A stretch of DNA of 64,000 nucleotides, taken from positions 62,001 to 126,000 of the forward strand of contig CAJVWI010000001.1 in NCBI GenBank assembly GCA_913009655.1, in the 5' to 3' direction. The translations under genes and the position numbers were made by a program. This document shows positions 60,032 to 64,000 of the stretch, one piece after another. Under the pieces are notes generated by a model. That model saw only the letters and a list, made by a program, of their open reading frames with translations. It was not told where the DNA came from and did not search any database. The stretch's first letter is position 1. Each line of letters starts with the position of its first letter. Source of the DNA: an uncultured Cryomorphaceae bacterium. Its GTDB lineage: Bacteria > Bacteroidota > Bacteroidia > Flavobacteriales > Schleiferiaceae.

Positions 60032-62884
60032 TCAATAACTATCTATGGGCGCACAAGTGCAGTTCAAATTTCGATCTCCATATGTCTCATCTACACGAGC
60101 AACTGAAGGCCATACTTTATTCTCCTTGATATAATCTAAAGGAAAAGCCGCTTTTCTCCTAGAATAAGGGAGTGACCATTCATCGTTGACCAAAACATTT
60201 TGGGTGTGAGGAGCATTTTTTAAAGGGTTGTTTTCAGATGACATTGACCCAGAAACTATTTCATCTATCTCTGCACGTATTCCCAGCATCGCGTCGCAAA
60301 AGCGATTTATCTCATCCAAAGACTCGCTCTCTGTTGGCTCAATCATCATAGTCCCAGCAACAGGAAAACTTACGGTTGGAGCATGAAATCCATAATCAAT
60401 TAACCGCTTCGCTATATCGACAACCTCGATTGAAGCATCTTTCTTAAACGGACGACAATCGATAATCATCTCATGAGCACAACGACCATTTTCTCCAGAA
60501 TATAAAATAGGATATGCCGATTCTAAACGAGACTTAATATAGTTTGCATTTAGTATTGCATACTTCGTGCTTTCTGTTAGGCCATTTGCACCGAGCATTT
60601 TTATGTAGCCATAAGAAATCAGGAGTATTAATGCAGAGCCGTAGGGAGCTGCAGATATTGAACCAATAGGTTTACTTCCTCCTGTTTTATGTAGATGATG
60701 GCTAGGTAAAAATTCAGATAGATGAGCTTTAACACAAATTGGACCGACTCCTGGACCGCCACCGCCATGGGGAATAGCAAAAGTCTTATGAAGGTTCAAG
60801 TGACAGACATCTGCTCCAATTAATCCTGGAGAAGTTAAACCTACTTGAGCATTCATGTTGGCACCATCCATGTAAACTTGACCGCCGTACTGATGAATTA
60901 TAGATGTCACATCTTTTACTGCCGATTCGAAAACACCATGAGTTGAAGGATATGTAATCATAAGACAGGAAAGTGTCTCGGAGAATTTTTCAGCCTTAAA
61001 TCTTAAATCTTCAATATCAATATTACCTTTTGAATCACATGCAACCACAACTACATCCATTCCAGCCATAACAGCTGAAGCTGGATTCGTTCCATGTGCA
61101 GAAGAAGGAATTAAAGCTGTCCTCCTTTGAACGTCACCCCTACTTCTGTGATAATTTCTAATAACCAACAAACCTGAATACTCTCCTTGAGCTCCTGAGT
61201 TTGGTTGAAGTGATGTGGAATCAAACCCTGTGATAACAGCTAGGTCTTTTTCAAGAGACTCAATTATCTTCATATAACCCTTCGCTTGGCTTAAGGGAGC
61301 AAAAGGATGAATTTGAGAAAACGAAGGCCAACTTAAGGGCAACATTTCTGCAGCTGAGTTAAGCTTCATAGTGCATGAACCCAGAGGAATCATCGAATGA
61401 TTTAAAGCAATATCGCGACGCTCTAACTTTTTCATATAACGCATCATATCTGTCTCACTTCGATATTTCTTGAATGTTGGATGCTCCATGAATCTTGAAA
61501 CTCTTGCAAGATTTTCAGGAAGAGCATCTGAAACTTTAGAGAATGGATCTGGCACCTTTAAATCTTTCCCCTTGGCAAAAAGAGAAAGCAACAAATCCAA
61601 ATCAGAATTCGTCATCACTTCATTCATTGATACCAGAATTCCTTTTTCTGAATATCCAACATTAATCCCGGCTTCTTGACTTAACCCTTGAATTGTTGCC
61701 TTAAGGTCATCGTTGGCATCAATATGCAAAGTATCAAAAAATGTTTTGTTCAGAAATTCATACCCCAAATCTTGCAATACTGCTCTAAATTTCTGTGCAT
61801 GACCATGAATGCGAAGAGCTATATTTCTTAGACCTTCTGGGCCATGATAAACTCCGTACATGCCAGCCATTATTGCCAATAAAACTTGAGATGTACAAAT
61901 ATTAGAGGTGGCACGATCTCTTTTAATATGCTGCTCTCTTGTCTGCAAAGCCATCCTTAAGGCTGGGTTCCCATCCTTATCAATGGTTCGGCCAATTATA
62001 CGTCCGGGCATGAAACGCTTGTAATCTTCTTTCGAGGCAAAGTAAGCCGCATGAGGACCTCCAAACCCCATTGGAATACCAAAGCGTTGAGTGGAACCTA
62101 AAACAACATCAGCTCCCCATAAACCCGGAGCCTCCAGAAGTGTAAGAGATAATAAATCTGCTGCTACCGCAACTTTCACATCTCTAGCATTGCAATTTTT
62201 CGCAATTTCTCTATAGTCAGTTATTTCTCCAGAGGAATTTGGATATTGCCAAAAGGCACCAAAATATTCCTCATTGGGCTCAAACTCACTTGCATCCCCC
62301 CAGACAATTTCAACACCTATGGGTTCGGAACGTGTTTTTAATAGAGATTTTGTTTGCGCAAAAATATTTTCGTCAACGAAAAACTTATTGGCATTATTTT
62401 TTTTCTGATCCCTTGAACGAGCCCCTAGCATTAAACTCATCGCTTCCGCGGCGGCTGTGGCTTCATCTAATAAAGAGGCATTTGCAATTTCCATTCCGGT
62501 GAGGTCAATTATCATAGTTTGATAATTTAAAAGACCTTCTAGTCTTCCTTGAGCAATTTCAGCTTGATAAGGAGTGTAAGCAGTATACCATCCTGGATTT
62601 TCCAAAATATTCCTTTGGATCACAGCAGGAGTAGCCGTAGGATAATAACCTTGACCGATAAAAGAGGTGAAAATCTCGTTTTCATTTCCCAAAGAATACA
62701 TATGACTTAAAAAATCAGCTTCACTAATTCCCTCAGATATTGACATTTTTTCTTTGAGAAGAATGGAGCTAGGAACTGTTTCAAGAATCAGATCGTCAAT
62801 ACTATTAATACCAATACGGTCAAGCATTTTATCTGAATCCTGATTTTTTGAACCAATATGGCGTCTTTCAAATTCCTTTGACAT
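60032..62884 (-). CDS. gcvP: Glycine dehydrogenase (P-protein), single chain
   Basis: The 950-residue protein is the full-length fused P-protein. The start has FERRHIGSKNQDSDKML. The N-half (about residues 1-440) contains GYYPTATPAVIQRNILENPGWYTAYTPYQ. The C-half contains NLHKTFAIPHGGGGPGVGPI near residue 700 with the PLP-bound Lys, and HGTNPASAVMAGMDVV. It decarboxylates glycine in the glycine cleavage system. Other gcv genes are not in the window. No glycine riboswitch is seen before it; only the promoter at 62914-62945. Confidence 0.95.
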   Translation of the reverse strand: MSKEFERRHIGSKNQDSDKMLDRIGINSIDDLILETVPSSILLKEKMSISEGISEADFLSHMYSLGNENEIFTSFIGQGYYPTATPAVIQRNILENPGWYTAYTPYQAEIAQGRLEGLLNYQTMIIDLTGMEIANASLLDEATAAAEAMSLMLGARSRDQKKNNANKFFVDENIFAQTKSLLKTRSEPIGVEIVWGDASEFEPNEEYFGAFWQYPNSSGEITDYREIAKNCNARDVKVAVAADLLSLTLLEAPGLWGADVVLGSTQRFGIPMGFGGPHAAYFASKEDYKRFMPGRIIGRTIDKDGNPALRMALQTREQHIKRDRATSNICTSQVLLAIMAGMYGVYHGPEGLRNIALRIHGHAQKFRAVLQDLGYEFLNKTFFDTLHIDANDDLKATIQGLSQEAGINVGYSEKGILVSMNEVMTNSDLDLLLSLFAKGKDLKVPDPFSKVSDALPENLARVSRFMEHPTFKKYRSETDMMRYMKKLERRDIALNHSMIPLGSCTMKLNSAAEMLPLSWPSFSQIHPFAPLSQAKGYMKIIESLEKDLAVITGFDSTSLQPNSGAQGEYSGLLVIRNYHRSRGDVQRRTALIPSSAHGTNPASAVMAGMDVVVVACDSKGNIDIEDLRFKAEKFSETLSCLMITYPSTHGVFESAVKDVTSIIHQYGGQVYMDGANMNAQVGLTSPGLIGADVCHLNLHKTFAIPHGGGGPGVGPICVKAHLSEFLPSHHLHKTGGSKPIGSISAAPYGSALILLISYGYIKMLGANGLTESTKYAILNANYIKSRLESAYPILYSGENGRCAHEMIIDCRPFKKDASIEVVDIAKRLIDYGFHAPTVSFPVAGTMMIEPTESESLDEINRFCDAMLGIRAEIDEIVSGSMSSENNPLKNAPHTQNVLVNDEWSLPYSRRKAAFPLDYIKENKVWPSVARVDETYGDRNLNCTCAPIDSY

Positions 62885-62913
62885 AATCTGTTTGCTGAAC
62901 TTTTAATTTGACA

Positions 62914-62945
62914 CAAAATTACTTATCATATAACCTAACTTGCAA
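62914..62945 (-). promoter_or_regulatory. Promoter of gcvP
   Basis: On the minus strand TAATTTTG (62914-62921) is a perfect -7 box and TTG at 62943-62945 lies 21 bases upstream. The ATG is 29 bases downstream. Confidence 0.55.
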
Positions 62946-62962
62946 GACAAAAGTTTACGTTT

Positions 62963-64000
62963 ATGAACGCCTTTTTAACTATTTCCGAAGCAAAGCATCT
63001 AGATGCTAACGATTCACTGCATTCTTATCGAGAAAAATTCTATATTCCTAAATGGGACAAAAAAGACTGTATATACCTCACTGGCAACTCTTTAGGACTT
63101 CAACCAAGAGGGGCAAAAGAAGCTATATTGCAGGAATTAAAGGATTGGGAAGACTTGGGTGTTGATGGTCATTTTAAAGCGAAAAATCCATGGATGCCTT
63201 ACCATGAATACTTTAGCGAATCTCTTGCCAAACTATCAGGAGCTTTGAAAACAGAGGTTGTTGCAATGGGCTCCTTAACAGCGAATTTACATTTTGCATT
63301 AGCCAGTTTTTACCGACCCTCAAAAAAAAGGCCTATGATCCTTTGTGAGAAAAAAGCATTTCCGAGTGATCGTTATGCATTAGTAAGCCAACTAGAAATG
63401 CATGGATTCAGTGAAAATGAACTAATTGAAGTTTCTGGATCAGATAAAACTGGAGTTCCAAATGATAACGAAATCATTGACGCCATATCAAAATATGGGG
63501 ATCGCGTCTCTGTTCTTTTAATTGGTGGAGTAAATTATTATACAGGAAGACTATTTGACATAGATAAAATAACCAAGGCAGCTAAAAATAAAGGAATAAA
63601 TGTCGGATGGGATCTGGCCCATGCCATGGGGAATACTCCCCTAAAGCTGCATGAATGGGGTGTCGACTTTGCCGCCTGGTGCACATACAAATATTTGAAT
63701 TCTGGACCAGGAAGTACCGCAGGTTTATTTGTTCATGAAAAACATCACAAAAGCAACTTAAATAAATTTGCTGGATGGTGGGGGCACGATAAATCATCTC
63801 GATTTAAAATGGGAAAGAATTTTGATCCTATAAAGACTGCAGAATCCTGGCAAGTAAGTAATGCTCCTGTTCTATCGATGGCTGCAATGAGGGCATCTCT
63901 AGATATTTTTGATCTCGTTGAATTTGAAGAATTGCGGAAAAAATCCTTGGTTTTAAGTAAAAAATTAATGAATATGCTCGATCATTTAAAGGTAGAAACT
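62963..64000 (+). CDS. kynU: Kynureninase, C-terminus cut by window edge
   Basis: The frame is open at the right edge, so 346 residues are seen of about 420. The start is ATG 62963 (MNAFLTISEAKHLDAND). It has the kynureninase pattern CIYLTGNSLGLQPRG near residue 37, PWMPYHEYFSE near 76, VGWDLAHAMGNTPLKLHEW near 214 and CTYKYLNSGPGS near 240 with the PLP-bound Lys. It cleaves kynurenine or 3-hydroxykynurenine in tryptophan breakdown or NAD synthesis. It is divergent from gcvP, and the gap holds the gcvP promoter. Confidence 0.93.
   Translation, partial: MNAFLTISEAKHLDANDSLHSYREKFYIPKWDKKDCIYLTGNSLGLQPRGAKEAILQELKDWEDLGVDGHFKAKNPWMPYHEYFSESLAKLSGALKTEVVAMGSLTANLHFALASFYRPSKKRPMILCEKKAFPSDRYALVSQLEMHGFSENELIEVSGSDKTGVPNDNEIIDAISKYGDRVSVLLIGGVNYYTGRLFDIDKITKAAKNKGINVGWDLAHAMGNTPLKLHEWGVDFAAWCTYKYLNSGPGSTAGLFVHEKHHKSNLNKFAGWWGHDKSSRFKMGKNFDPIKTAESWQVSNAPVLSMAAMRASLDIFDLVEFEELRKKSLVLSKKLMNMLDHLKVET

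Noticed and set aside
1-64000. CRISPR arrays, insertion sequences, prophage, rRNA
   Set aside because: I looked for repeat arrays, transposase-like frames, phage genes and rRNA-like sequence and saw none.

Overview
This window is a stretch of AT-rich chromosome from a member of the Bacteroidota, most likely a marine Flavobacteriales relative. The evidence is four predicted type IX secretion cargo proteins (two with type A and two with type B C-terminal domains), a HU-mutY-gldE-gldD block, a GYDIA-type GHMP kinase beside a class II HMG-CoA reductase, and several upstream boxes matching the Bacteroidetes -7 element TAnnTTTG. I see no rRNA, insertion sequence, prophage or CRISPR array. Gene density is high and most of the window is core genome. 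There is one tRNA gene (Phe).

Layout. Positions 1-8.3 kb are a minus-strand envelope block: coaX, an outer membrane barrel protein, a TPR protein, lptC, a small membrane protein, a CNNM/CorC protein and ppiD (cut by the left edge), with a PlsC-type acyltransferase upstream. Positions 8.4-9.1 kb hold tRNA-Phe with a terminator and two overlapping small membrane-protein genes. Positions 9.2-13.5 kb are a small sugar locus: a trehalase-like protein divergent from a NUDIX-type regulator and a sodium:solute symporter. Positions 13.6-18 kb carry mevalonate genes and a T9SS cargo gene. Positions 18-27 kb hold crcB, PAP2, obg, adk, manC, fumC, an ArsC-like gene and a second T9SS cargo. Positions 27-31.9 kb hold prfB, threonine aldolase, recX, rng, a 29-codon COX24-like gene and a TPR protein. 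Positions 31.9-35.6 kb are HU, mutY, a decayed ssb, gldE and gldD. Positions 35.6-46.3 kb hold heme A synthase, two transporters, rplU-rpmA-serS and peptidase genes. Positions 46.3-55.6 kb hold kdsB, T9SS cargo, a sugar aminotransferase, waaA, an S9 peptidase and a TPR lipoprotein. Positions 55.6-64 kb hold recA, bcp, nth, a fourth T9SS cargo, gcvP and the start of kynU.

How it fits together. kdsB, waaA, lptC and plsC serve lipid and LPS biogenesis. gldD and gldE belong to the gliding/T9SS machinery that would export the four cargo proteins. mutY, nth, recA and recX serve DNA repair. rplU, rpmA, obg, rng, prfB, serS and the COX24-like protein serve ribosomes and translation.

The most notable observations are: (1) a degraded ssb gene at its usual place between mutY and gldE, still recognisable from its first beta strand to its terminal LPF; (2) a trehalase-fold protein whose catalytic acid and base and whole first GH37 signature are replaced, beside a NUDIX regulator with a broken Nudix box; (3) an endonuclease III that keeps its catalytic Lys and Asp but has lost the iron-sulfur cysteines; (4) a GldD without the usual lipoprotein cysteine; (5) several genes whose -7 promoter box ends only a few bases before the start codon, including a symmetric back-to-back pair at 36742-36760. 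No wholly new multi-gene system was evident; the 9.2-13.5 kb sugar locus is the closest candidate.
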